Assembly (NCBI RefSeq): GCF_900218035.1
Contig: NZ_OBMR01000003.1
Coordinates: 186,001 to 250,000, forward strand
Direction: 5' to 3'
DNA from: Pseudobutyrivibrio ruminis DSM 9787
Lineage (GTDB): Bacteria; Bacillota; Clostridia; Lachnospirales; Lachnospiraceae
DNA length: 64,000 nucleotides
Made by a program: the position numbers and the translations under genes. The notes below the pieces were generated by a model. The model did not search any database. It saw only the letters and a list, made by a program, of their open reading frames with translations, and had not been told where the DNA came from. Below, in pieces: positions 9,225 to 17,252 of this stretch (the first letter of the stretch is position 1; each line of letters starts with the position of its first letter).

Positions 9225-9857
9225 GCCACCATCCACCTAATCCCATATGTAATATATCTTGGGCTCCCCCTAGGACCACGCCGCACCACTGCCAGTATGT
9301 AACATCGCATGAATATTATGTTTTTCTAAGACGCAAGGCTCGCATTCTTAATTTGCAGGTGTCTTTTGCAGGTCTGTACATTTTCTGAATCTGTATGTCT
9401 AAGGACGGACACACTGTTGTTGGTTAATATATGGATTTTCAAAACTATGGTAACCTTTGGGCGATTTTGGAATGAGTTTAGTAGAACAAAAAGAGATATT
9501 TGATATGGATGAGCAGCTGCCGCTAGGACGGCGGCAGCAGTGGTCACTTGAAACAGGACGTTGAATGTGCCACGGTGCTCATCCATACAAATATCTCTTT
9601 TATAGTTCTACTTAACGAATGTAATATGAGCCCATGGTACCATAGCTTTGGAAATCCATATTATTATTTTTTAAGTGTCCGTCCTAGCCTATACAGATTC
9701 AGAAAAAGTCCATCCCGCAATAAGACACCTGCTGAATGCTCACCTTTTGCGTCAAGAAAAACTATAATATTCGCGAAATCGTTACATACTGGCAGTGGTG
9801 CGGCGTGGCCCCAGGGAGAGCCCAAGAGACAGTGTGGGGGATTAGGTGGATGGTGGC
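9225..9857. repeat. Giant-hairpin repeat element, copy 1
   Basis: This 633-bp gene-free stretch is one long imperfect inverted repeat. The outermost 20 nt (9225-9244) match 9838-9857 perfectly, 9276-9303 matches 9781-9808 perfectly over 28 nt, and arms 9305-9514 and 9577-9780 pair with roughly three quarters identity up to GGATGAGC/GCTCATCC. The 62-nt apex holds a second hairpin, GCTGCCGC-7 nt-GCGGCAGC (9516-9538), and a GTGG...CCAC arm. A near-identical core in opposite orientation lies at 19274-19750. Open frames inside (86 and 109 codons) are read as by-products. It sits between two divergent Rrf2-type promoters, starting 16 bp beyond the regulator -35. No transposase and no clear target duplication seen. 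Confidence 0.9.
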
Positions 9858-9907
9858 TTTGCTATAGGTTTTGTTGATAACGGTGTATAGGAAACCTTGA
9901 TTATAAA

Positions 9908-9941
9908 ACCTATTGACCTAGTAGGTAATAAGAGATAAGAT
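9908..9941 (+). promoter_or_regulatory. Promoter/operator of SGNH-cystine transporter operon
   Basis: TTGACC (9913-9918), 17-nt spacer, TAAGAT (9936-9941). Operator ACCTA-N9-TAGGT (9908-9926) is identical in its core to the one before nifS. Confidence 0.82.
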
Positions 9942-9970
9942 ATCACACATAACAAGGAAGGAGGTAGCAG

Positions 9971-10591
9971 ATGAAAAACATATTGTGTTTTGGAGATTCA
10001 AATACATATGGTCTTCGCCCAGATAACGGGGATAGATACGGTAGTGACATCCGCTGGACAGGAATTCTTTCAAAGAAGCTTGGTACCTCCGACTACAGAG
10101 TTGTTGAGGAAGGGTTGTGTGGAAGGACTACAGTGTTTGAGGATAGGACGCGAATCGGCAGAAACGGTTCATTATATCTTCCAGTATTTTTAGAGTCACA
10201 TTATCCGATAGACACGGTGGTGTTGATGCTTGGAACAAATGATTGCAAATCAATTTACAATGCATCGTCAGTTGTTATTGGCCGCGGGATAGAAATTCTT
10301 CTGAAACAGATTAGGTCATATAAGAAGGATATGGAAATCATCCTGGTGTCACCAATTCATTTGGGAGAAAAGGTATGGCAGAACAATTATGATCCTGAAT
10401 TCAATGAACACTCTGTAGTGATTTCTAAAGAATTGAAAGCAGTCTTTAGAAAGCTCGCCGAGGAGTATGACTGTAAGTTTTTGGCAGCATCTGATGTGGC
10501 GAAGCCATCAGAATTGGATCAGGAGCACATGGACGCCAAAAGCCATGAGTTACTCGCGGGAGCTATATATGAAAAGTTGGTAAAAATATAA
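9971..10591 (+). CDS. SGNH/GDSL-family hydrolase
   Basis: 206-residue esterase-like protein of the SGNH fold. Block I is CFGDSNTYG (nucleophile Ser), block III LGTNDCK (Asn), and the C-terminal DAKSHE supplies the Asp/His pair. No signal peptide, so cytoplasmic. Substrate unknown; the closest named relatives are arylesterases/acetyl esterases. It is the first gene of an operon with a cystine-type ABC transporter 22 nt downstream and carries the Rrf2-type operator. A role in deacylating a thiol or O-acetyl compound is possible but is only inference from context. Confidence 0.85.
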   Translation: MKNILCFGDSNTYGLRPDNGDRYGSDIRWTGILSKKLGTSDYRVVEEGLCGRTTVFEDRTRIGRNGSLYLPVFLESHYPIDTVVLMLGTNDCKSIYNASSVVIGRGIEILLKQIRSYKKDMEIILVSPIHLGEKVWQNNYDPEFNEHSVVISKELKAVFRKLAEEYDCKFLAASDVAKPSELDQEHMDAKSHELLAGAIYEKLVKI

Positions 10592-10613
10592 AGATAGAAA
10601 GAGGACGATTATT

Positions 10614-11513
10614 ATGAAAAACAACTTACTTAAGAAATTATCAAGCGGATTACTTATTACAGCACTTACAGCTACAGCATTTGTTGGATGCGGAAACTCA
10701 AGTGCAGATGCAGGAGAGGAAGTAAAGGATGCAAGTGTGGAGGCAGGCGCAGATGCTGCAGATTCAAATGCAGGCTTTAGAACACTTGATGAGATTAAGG
10801 AAAGCGGAACAATTAACATCGGTGTTTTCTCAGACAAGAGCCCATTTGGTTATGTAGATGAGAATGGCGAGTATGCAGGATACGATGTTTATTTTGCAGA
10901 AAGAATTGGTGAGGATCTTGGTGTTGAGATTAACTACGTATCAACAGAAGCTGCAAACAGAATTGAGTATCTTCAGACAGGAAAGGTTGATATCATTCTT
11001 GCAAACTTTACTGTAACAGAAGAGAGAGCTCAGGAGGTTGATTTCGCACTTCCATATATGAATGTTGCACTTGGCGTTGTATCACCTTCAGATGCAGTTA
11101 TCGAGAGCCTTGATGATATAGGTGAGGATGATCAGGTAATTGTTATTTCTGGTACAACAGCAGAGACATACCTTACAAAGAACTATCCTGATATCAAGCT
11201 TCAGAAGTACGATGCATATGCAGAGGCAAAGACAGCATTTGAGAACGGCAACGGCGTAGCATGGGCAAACGACAACACAGAGGTTATCGCATTTGCAATC
11301 GAGAATGAAGGCTACACAGTAGGTATTCCAGAGCTTGGTGACCAGGATACAATTGCTCCAGCTGTAACAAAGGGCAATGAGACACTTCTCAACTGGCTCA
11401 ACGAAGAGCTTGATACACTTGGCGATGAGAACTTCTTCCACGCTGATTATGAGGCAACTCTTCTTGATACATACGGTGCTGACTACGAAGATACTCTTGT
11501 AGTAGAGCAGTAA
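10614..11513 (+). CDS. Cystine/amino-acid ABC transporter substrate-binding lipoprotein
   Basis: 299 residues. N-terminal signal peptide with lipobox FVGC (C26), then an acidic Ala-rich linker and a family 3 solute-binding fold starting at FRTLDEIKESGTINIG. The sequence around SDKSPFGYVDENGEYAGYDV and DIILANFTVT is typical of the polar amino-acid/cystine group. Membrane-anchored on the outer face; delivers substrate to the two permeases that follow. Cystine is preferred over other amino acids because of the shared Rrf2-type operator with cysteine genes. Confidence 0.88.
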   Translation: MKNNLLKKLSSGLLITALTATAFVGCGNSSADAGEEVKDASVEAGADAADSNAGFRTLDEIKESGTINIGVFSDKSPFGYVDENGEYAGYDVYFAERIGEDLGVEINYVSTEAANRIEYLQTGKVDIILANFTVTEERAQEVDFALPYMNVALGVVSPSDAVIESLDDIGEDDQVIVISGTTAETYLTKNYPDIKLQKYDAYAEAKTAFENGNGVAWANDNTEVIAFAIENEGYTVGIPELGDQDTIAPAVTKGNETLLNWLNEELDTLGDENFFHADYEATLLDTYGADYEDTLVVEQ

Positions 11514-11551
11514 GATTCCTAAAGAAAATTTGAAAGGCTATTTATTTAGTA

Positions 11552-12211
11552 ATGGATATAAGTATTCTTAGAGAATATATTCCACTATATAAAGAAGCAC
11601 TTTTACTTACAATGAAGATAGGATGGCAGGGCATATTAATGAGTCTAATCATTGGACTCGTAGGCTCTGCTATCCTGCATTTTAAAGTTCCAGTGCTTAA
11701 AACAATAATTGGAATATATATTGAAATTTTTAGAAACACACCACTTTTGGTTCAACTGTTTTTTATTTACTTTGCATTGCCAAAGGTAGGAATCAGAATA
11801 ACTGCAGAAACATGCGGCGTACTAGGACTTGGACTTCTAGGTGGAGCCTATATGATTGAAACCTTTAGAAGTGGTCTGGATGCAATTCCTGTAATACAAA
11901 AAGAAAGCGCACTTAGCCTTGGCATGAGTGAGTATCAGACCTTGTGGCATGTAATTATGCCTCAGGCAATTTCTATCAGTGTGCCTGGACTTTTGGCCAA
12001 CGTAATATTCTTATTAAAAGAGACATCAGTGTTTTCAACAATCAGTCTTATGGACCTGATGTTTACTGCAAAGGATTTAATAGGAATGTACGCAAAGACA
12101 ATTGAGTGCCTGTTCCTTTTGGTTGTATTCTACCTGATTATGCTCCTTCCAGTATCGATCATAGGAGCGATTGTGGAAAGGAGGTTGCGCTATGGCCAGT
12201 TTGGGGATTGA
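11552..12211 (+). CDS. Amino-acid ABC transporter permease 1
   Basis: 219-residue inner membrane permease of the HisM/GlnP type, with several hydrophobic helices and the EAA-like loop around SALSLGMSEYQTLWHVIMPQA that contacts the ATPase. The RBS is weak (GAAAGG about 15 nt before the ATG). Its 3' end overlaps the second permease by 20 nt, so the two subunits are probably made together as a heterodimer. Confidence 0.9.
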   Translation: MDISILREYIPLYKEALLLTMKIGWQGILMSLIIGLVGSAILHFKVPVLKTIIGIYIEIFRNTPLLVQLFFIYFALPKVGIRITAETCGVLGLGLLGGAYMIETFRSGLDAIPVIQKESALSLGMSEYQTLWHVIMPQAISISVPGLLANVIFLLKETSVFSTISLMDLMFTAKDLIGMYAKTIECLFLLVVFYLIMLLPVSIIGAIVERRLRYGQFGD

Positions 12212-12866
12212 TGTTCTGTTCAAAGGAACAAACTTCATGAGATTGCTTCAGGGCTTGTGGGTTTCAATTGAAATCAGCCTTATATCCGTTGCAATTAGCA
12301 TTTTACTTGGACTTGTTGTCGGTGTATTGATGACAGTCGATAATAAGATTTTAAAAGCGGTATTGAAGCTATATCTTGAAACAGTAAGAATAATGCCACA
12401 GATGGTGCTTCTTTTCATTGTGTATTTCGGAACTACTAGAGTTTTTGGTTGGGACTTATCAGCAGAAGCTTCAGCAATTTTTGTATTCACCTTCTGGGGC
12501 ACAGCAGAGATGGGAGATTTGGTAAGAGGTTCTATAAAGAGTATTCCTCGTATCCAATTTGAATCTGCATATGCTCTTGGTATGGATAAGCTTCAGACCT
12601 ATTTATACATAATACTGCCACAGACAATAAGACGTCTGATTCCACTATCAATCAACCTTATTACCAGAATGATTAAGACAACATCACTTGTAATGATGAT
12701 TGGTATTGTGGAAGTTTTGAAGGTAGGACAGCAGATTATCGAGGCAAACAGAAACACTTCACCAAATGCTGCATTTGGCGTGTTTGGGGTTGTTATGCTT
12801 ATGTATTTCCTTGTTTGCTGGCCAATCAGTAGACTTAGTATTTATTTGGAGAAAAGGTGGACGTAA
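12192..12866 (+). CDS. Amino-acid ABC transporter permease 2
   Basis: 224 residues from ATG 12192, chosen because GGAGG lies 8 nt upstream; an earlier in-frame ATG at 12171 has no RBS. Hydrophobic helices and an EAA loop (SAYALGMDKLQTYLYIILPQT) mark it as the second permease. The stop overlaps the ATG of the ATPase gene (TAATG). Confidence 0.9.
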   Translation: MASLGIDVLFKGTNFMRLLQGLWVSIEISLISVAISILLGLVVGVLMTVDNKILKAVLKLYLETVRIMPQMVLLFIVYFGTTRVFGWDLSAEASAIFVFTFWGTAEMGDLVRGSIKSIPRIQFESAYALGMDKLQTYLYIILPQTIRRLIPLSINLITRMIKTTSLVMMIGIVEVLKVGQQIIEANRNTSPNAAFGVFGVVMLMYFLVCWPISRLSIYLEKRWT

Positions 12867-13621
12867 TGAGCGAATTATTAAAGGTTACACATTTACATAA
12901 GGAATTTGGAAACAATGTTGTTTTGAAAGACATCAACCTTTCTGTAAAAAGAGGAGAGGTTGTAGTAATCATCGGACCATCAGGCTGTGGTAAAAGTACA
13001 TTCTTAAGATGCTTGAATGGTTTGGAGGAAATTCAGGGAGGCATCATTACCGTTGATGGACTTCCAGTGGAGGCTGATAAAAGAGATATCACAAAGCTTC
13101 GCCAGAAGATTGGAATGGTGTTCCAGTCTTACGAATTGTTCCCTCACAAGACAGTAATTGAAAATATCATACTGGCACCTACTAAGGTTCAGAAGAGAAA
13201 TAAGGAAGAGGTTACAAAGGAGGCAATAGAGCTTCTAGACAAGGTCGGTCTCTCTGATAAAAAAGATTATTATCCAAGACAGCTTTCTGGTGGTCAAAAG
13301 CAGCGAGTTGCAATTGTACGTGCACTTGTAATGCATCCAGAGATTATACTTTTTGATGAGGTGACAGCGGCTCTTGATCCAGAGATGGTTCACGAGGTTC
13401 TTGAAACTATGATTAAGCTGGCTAAAAGTGGCCGCACGATGCTCATAGTAACTCACGAAATGAGTTTTGCAGAGGCTGTTGCAGATAGAATTCTATTCTT
13501 CGACAATGGTGAGATAGTAGAAGAGACAGAAGACGTAAAAGGATTCTTTAAGGAACCTGTTACAGAACGAGCTCAAAAGTTCCTTAGAACCTTTGAGTAT
13601 GATAGTGCCTTGTATATTTAA
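12866..13621 (+). CDS. Amino-acid ABC transporter ATP-binding protein
   Basis: 251-residue ATPase of the GlnQ/TcyC type. Walker A GPSGCGKST, Q-loop FQSYELFPH, signature LSGGQKQR, Walker B ILFDEVTAALDP and switch histidine THEM are all intact. ATG 12866 is preceded by AAAAGGTGG. It ends the importer operon; a small minus-strand gene follows without a clear plus-strand terminator in the first 200 nt. Confidence 0.93.
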   Translation: MSELLKVTHLHKEFGNNVVLKDINLSVKRGEVVVIIGPSGCGKSTFLRCLNGLEEIQGGIITVDGLPVEADKRDITKLRQKIGMVFQSYELFPHKTVIENIILAPTKVQKRNKEEVTKEAIELLDKVGLSDKKDYYPRQLSGGQKQRVAIVRALVMHPEIILFDEVTAALDPEMVHEVLETMIKLAKSGRTMLIVTHEMSFAEAVADRILFFDNGEIVEETEDVKGFFKEPVTERAQKFLRTFEYDSALYI

Positions 13622-13636
13622 ACGGCTGCAGCTTTA

Positions 13637-13780
13637 CTATTTATGATTAGAAAAACGTAATAAACATTTATAGTTGCAAAAAATAGGCACAAAACCATAT
13701 TTATATTTCTTTTCTAGTTCAACTGTTGATATTTCAAACATTTTGCGGCACATAGGGCAACGAAGTTTTACCATATCCAT
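13637..13780 (-). CDS. Small cysteine-rich (zinc-ribbon-like) protein, 47 aa
   Basis: ATG at 13780 with AGGTAGG upstream, stop at 13637. The 47-residue product has CPMC near the N-terminus and a C-x3-C pair (CNYKC) near the C-terminus, the pattern of a small zinc ribbon, with a basic tail. Codon use resembles the neighbours. I do not recognise a family. It lies between the cystine importer and metY on the opposite strand. Confidence 0.6.
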   Translation of the reverse strand: MDMVKLRCPMCRKMFEISTVELEKKYKYGFVPIFCNYKCLLRFSNHK

Positions 13781-13856
13781 AAAAAACACCTACCTTTACT
13801 GTTTTATAAGGATATAGTAGCAACAAAATGTGAAAATATAATATTAAAAGTGTGAC

Positions 13857-13893
13857 TATAGCTAGTTATAAATTCAATTTATAGCTAGCTATA
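13857..13893. terminator. AT-rich near-perfect hairpin
   Basis: TATAGCTAG / CTAGCTATA outer arms with TATAAAT / ATTTATA inside: about 17 bp with one mismatch and a 3-nt loop, followed by ATTTTTG on the plus strand. It could end plus-strand transcription from the importer operon or be a protein-binding site in front of the metY promoter. Confidence 0.5.
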
Positions 13894-13911
13894 ATTTTTG
13901 CTTATTGTAAA

Positions 13912-13945
13912 ACCTATTGACCTGATAGGTAATTAAATGTATTAT
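13912..13945 (+). promoter_or_regulatory. metY-cysK promoter with Rrf2-type operator
   Basis: TTGACC (13917-13922), 17-nt spacer, TATTAT (13940-13945). Operator ACCTA-N9-TAGGT (13912-13930), one centre base changed compared with the 9908 site. A weaker similar sequence (CAACCAGATAGGCA) occurs downstream at about 13967-13980. Confidence 0.82.
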
Positions 13946-13999
13946 CATTTCAACACAAAAACATATCAACCAGATAGGCAAAAAAAAGGAGGAAGAATT

Positions 14000-15334
14000 A
14001 TGAGCAATTATAGATTTGAAACTTTAGCACTTCATGTGGGCCAGGAAAACCCAGATCCAGCATCTGATGCAAGAGCAGTACCTATTTACCAGACTACTAG
14101 CTACGTATTCAGAGATTCACAGCATGCAGCAGATAGATTTGGTCTTGCTGATGCAGGTAACATTTATGGTCGTCTTACAAATTCTACTCAGGGTGTTTTA
14201 GAGGAGAGAGTTGCAGCACTTGAAGGTGGAAGCGGAGCACTTGCAGTTGCATCTGGTGCAGCAGCTATCACATATACAATCCAAGCACTTGCAGCAAACG
14301 GCGGACACATCGTAGCACAGAAGACTATCTACGGCGGAAGCTACAATCTTCTTGCTCATACACTTACACAGTACGGTGTTTCAACTACATTCGTTGATGC
14401 ACACAACTTAGATGAGGTTAAAAACGCAATTCAGGATAACACAAGAGCAATCTACTTAGAGACTCTTGGAAATCCTAACAGCGATATTCCAGATATCGAT
14501 GCAATTGCAAAGATTGCACACGAGGCAGGTCTTCCACTTGTTGTTGACAACACATTTGGAGCAGCTTATTGGGTAAGACCAATTGAGCACGGCGCAGACA
14601 TCGTTGTTCATTCAGCAACAAAGTTCTTCGGTGGACACGGAACAACACTTGGTGGTGTTATCGTAGAAGCTGGCAAGTATGATTGGAAGGCAAGCGGAAA
14701 GTACCCTAACATCGCAGAAGCAAATCCAAGCTATCATGGTGTATCATTTGCTGAGGTTGCCGGTCCTGCAGCATTTGTAACATACATCAGAGCTATTCTT
14801 CTTAGAGACACAGGGGCAACAATCTCACCATTTAATGCATTCCTCCTTTTGCAGGGAATTGAGACATTGCCTCTTCGTCTCGACAGACATGCAGAAAATA
14901 CAAAGAAGGTTGTTGAGTTCTTGAAGAATCATCCAAAGGTAGCTCATGTAAATCATCCATCACTTGAGGATCATCCAGACCATGAGCTTTATAAGAAATA
15001 CTTCCCTAAGGATGGCGGCAGCATCTTCACATTCGAAATCAATGGTGGCAAGGAAGAAGCTTACAAATTTATTGATAGCCTTGAAATCTTCTCAATCCTT
15101 GCAAATGTAGCAGATGTAAAGAGCCTGGTTATTCACCCAGCGACAACAACTCATTCTCAGCTTACAGAGGAAGAGCTTTTAGATCAGGGAATTACACAGT
15201 CTACAATCAGACTTTCAATTGGTACAGAGCACATTGATGACATCATTGAGGATTTACAGAAGGGCTTTGATGCAATTGATGCAGATAAGATTGAAGAAGT
15301 TTTTAATGCAGAAAAAAACGCAAATGCGGTATAA
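14000..15334 (+). CDS. metY: O-acetylhomoserine sulfhydrylase
   Basis: PLP enzyme making homocysteine from O-acetylhomoserine and sulfide. 444 residues from ATG 14000 (AAAGGAGGAAG upstream); the family is about 430. Start motif TLALHVGQE, the PIYQTTSYVF segment, the LGNPNSDIPDID loop and the PLP lysine in SATKFFGGHG are visible. Followed after 27 nt by cysK, so sulfide can go to homocysteine or cysteine. The long form with AAAITYTIQALA fits MetY rather than cystathionine gamma-synthase. Confidence 0.94.
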   Translation: MSNYRFETLALHVGQENPDPASDARAVPIYQTTSYVFRDSQHAADRFGLADAGNIYGRLTNSTQGVLEERVAALEGGSGALAVASGAAAITYTIQALAANGGHIVAQKTIYGGSYNLLAHTLTQYGVSTTFVDAHNLDEVKNAIQDNTRAIYLETLGNPNSDIPDIDAIAKIAHEAGLPLVVDNTFGAAYWVRPIEHGADIVVHSATKFFGGHGTTLGGVIVEAGKYDWKASGKYPNIAEANPSYHGVSFAEVAGPAAFVTYIRAILLRDTGATISPFNAFLLLQGIETLPLRLDRHAENTKKVVEFLKNHPKVAHVNHPSLEDHPDHELYKKYFPKDGGSIFTFEINGGKEEAYKFIDSLEIFSILANVADVKSLVIHPATTTHSQLTEEELLDQGITQSTIRLSIGTEHIDDIIEDLQKGFDAIDADKIEEVFNAEKNANAV

Positions 15335-15361
15335 TATAAAAAAACTAGGAGGAGACTTGAA

Positions 15362-16294
15362 ATGTCTAAGATTTATAAGGGAGCTATTGAGTTAATTGGA
15401 AAAACTCCACTTGTTGAGGTGGTAAATATTGAAAAGGAGCTTGGGCTTGAGGCTACAGTTCTTGTAAAGCTTGAGTATTTCAATCCAGCTGGATCAGTAA
15501 AGGATAGAGTAGCAAAGGCTATGATCGAGGATGCAGAGGAGAGAGGTCTCCTCAAGGAAGGTTCAGTAATCATCGAGCCAACTTCAGGAAACACAGGTAT
15601 CGGTCTTGCAGCAATCGCAGCATCAAAGGGATACCGTGCAATCCTTACAATGCCAGAGACAATGTCAGTTGAGCGTAGAAATATCCTTAAGGCATATGGC
15701 GCTGAAATCGTTCTTACAGAAGGCTCAAAGGGTATGAAGGGGGCTATCGCAAAGGCTGAGGAGCTTGCAGCAGAAATCGAGGGAAGCTTTATCCCTGGAC
15801 AGTTTGTAAATCCAGCAAACGCAACAGCTCATAGAACAACTACAGGTCCAGAAATCTGGGAAGACACAGATGGAAATGTTGATATCTTCATCGCTGGTGT
15901 AGGTACTGGTGGAACAGTTACAGGTGTAGGTGAGTACCTTAAGTCACAGAAGCCAGATGTTAAGATTGTTGCACTTGAGCCAAAGGATTCACCTGTTCTT
16001 TCAGAGGGACGTGCAGGTGCACACAAGATTCAGGGTATCGGCGCAGGATTTGTTCCAGACGTATTAAATACAGAGATTTACGATGAGATTTTCGTAGCAG
16101 ACAGTGCAGATGCATTTGCAGCAGCAAAGCTTCTTGCAAAGAAGGAAGGAATCTCAGTTGGTATTTCTTCAGGAGCAGCTCTCCACGGAGCAATCGAGCT
16201 CGCTAAGAAGCCAGAAAACAAAGGCAAGACAATCGTAGCTTTACTTCCTGATTCAGGTGACCGCTACTACTCAACACCTCTATTTACAGAATAA
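15362..16294 (+). CDS. cysK: Cysteine synthase A
   Basis: O-acetylserine sulfhydrylase, 310 residues. PLP lysine in PAGSVKDRVA, the substrate loop TSGNTGIGLA, and phosphate-binding GTGGTVTGVG are intact. RBS AGGAGG 8 nt before ATG. In Bacillus, CysK also binds the Rrf2 regulator CymR and turns it into a repressor when cysteine is plentiful; having cysK inside the putative regulon of the local Rrf2 protein makes the same feedback plausible here, but this is inference. Confidence 0.95.
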   Translation: MSKIYKGAIELIGKTPLVEVVNIEKELGLEATVLVKLEYFNPAGSVKDRVAKAMIEDAEERGLLKEGSVIIEPTSGNTGIGLAAIAASKGYRAILTMPETMSVERRNILKAYGAEIVLTEGSKGMKGAIAKAEELAAEIEGSFIPGQFVNPANATAHRTTTGPEIWEDTDGNVDIFIAGVGTGGTVTGVGEYLKSQKPDVKIVALEPKDSPVLSEGRAGAHKIQGIGAGFVPDVLNTEIYDEIFVADSADAFAAAKLLAKKEGISVGISSGAALHGAIELAKKPENKGKTIVALLPDSGDRYYSTPLFTE

Positions 16295-16306
16295 TTTAAA
16301 CTGAGA

Positions 16307-16402
16307 AAGCCACTCTGTTACGGCTACAAGCCTACTGATTTCTCCGCTCAACAACATGTTTCGCTTGAGAAATAGTAGAGCTTGATGCCTACAGAGTGGC
16401 TT
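16307..16402. terminator. Large branched terminator between cysK and amidase genes
   Basis: Perfect 12-bp stem AAGCCACTCTGT/ACAGAGTGGCTT closing a 72-nt loop that itself folds: GGCT/AGCC, then CTACT, ATTT and CTCAA pairing with TTGAG, AAAT and AGTAG. A T-rich run follows on the plus strand. It lies between convergent genes. Confidence 0.7.
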
Positions 16403-16440
16403 GTTTTAGTTTGTATTAGTAATTGAAGTAAAATTACCAT

Positions 16441-17169
16441 TTACTTCTGTGTGAAGTAGCTATCTATACCATTAGTTATACCTTGGGCGAGTTCAAGTTG
16501 ATATTCATCTGTTACCAACTTTGTTTCCTCATCCACATTTGTGAGGTTACCAACTTCTACGATGGCGGTAGGAGATGCACACCAGTTGATGATAGGCTTG
16601 TCATCGTCTTCGGTGACACCTGCATTATTACACTGGGTTTCCTGGACAACAGAGCCTAGGATTGCATCTGATAATAGTCTAGCATCATTATAATTTCCAT
16701 AGTTGTATGGATTATCTTCTGACTGACATACAACAGAAACTCCATTGTTTTCCCCAGTCTGAATTACTATAAATGCATCGGCATTTGCGGTGTTGGCAAT
16801 CATTGCACGGTCGCCACTGCTAAGATTTACATCGTTTTCATTTCTGGTAAGGAGTACGGTGTAGCCCTGCTTGCTAAGAAGAGAAGATGTCTTCAAGGCA
16901 ATCTGCAGATTCAGCTCATATTCGTGAATTCCTGTTTCGGCCCCATCTACACCAGTTGTGGCACGTGTAGTTGTTTTGAAAGCTCCCGGACCAATTGGTT
17001 CTTTCCGATTATTAGCAGTCTGCTGACAGCCGGGGTCAATCACTATAACTTTCTGGGTAGATGTGTCTTTAACGGATTGTTTGGCATCTACGGTGATTGA
17101 AGGACAAACCATTGCAACTAGGAGCATTACTACAACATATTTTTGTAAGAGCTTTCTAATCGGTTTCAT
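16441..17169 (-). CDS. Degenerate N-acetylmuramoyl-L-alanine amidase-like protein
   Basis: 242 residues with an N-terminal membrane/signal segment (about 11-28) and an Amidase_3 fold. Motif order is normal, with IDPG near 44-47, the EYELNL segment with ligand Glu E83, the ADAFIVI strand, and the catalytic-Glu motif VEVGNLTN. However the first zinc histidine is Cys (C48 in IDPGCQQ) and the second is Gln (Q137 in FIVIQTG, where the family has HaN). With two of three zinc ligands changed, normal hydrolase activity is doubtful. A regulatory or wall-binding role is possible. It is co-oriented with the D,D-carboxypeptidase gene upstream. Confidence 0.85.
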   Translation of the reverse strand: MKPIRKLLQKYVVVMLLVAMVCPSITVDAKQSVKDTSTQKVIVIDPGCQQTANNRKEPIGPGAFKTTTRATTGVDGAETGIHEYELNLQIALKTSSLLSKQGYTVLLTRNENDVNLSSGDRAMIANTANADAFIVIQTGENNGVSVVCQSEDNPYNYGNYNDARLLSDAILGSVVQETQCNNAGVTEDDDKPIINWCASPTAIVEVGNLTNVDEETKLVTDEYQLELAQGITNGIDSYFTQK

Positions 17170-17252
17170 TTGTAAATCACACTCCCTTCCAAAAAATTCT
17201 CTACTATGATTATCGGATACTAATGTGAAAAAACAATGTTATTTCCGTGATT

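Noticed and set aside
9326-9586. 86-codon open frame matched by one at 19468-19728
   Set aside because: Both frames lie on arms and apex of the same repeated hairpin DNA, lack a good RBS and contain no domain; the match follows from DNA identity, not protein conservation.
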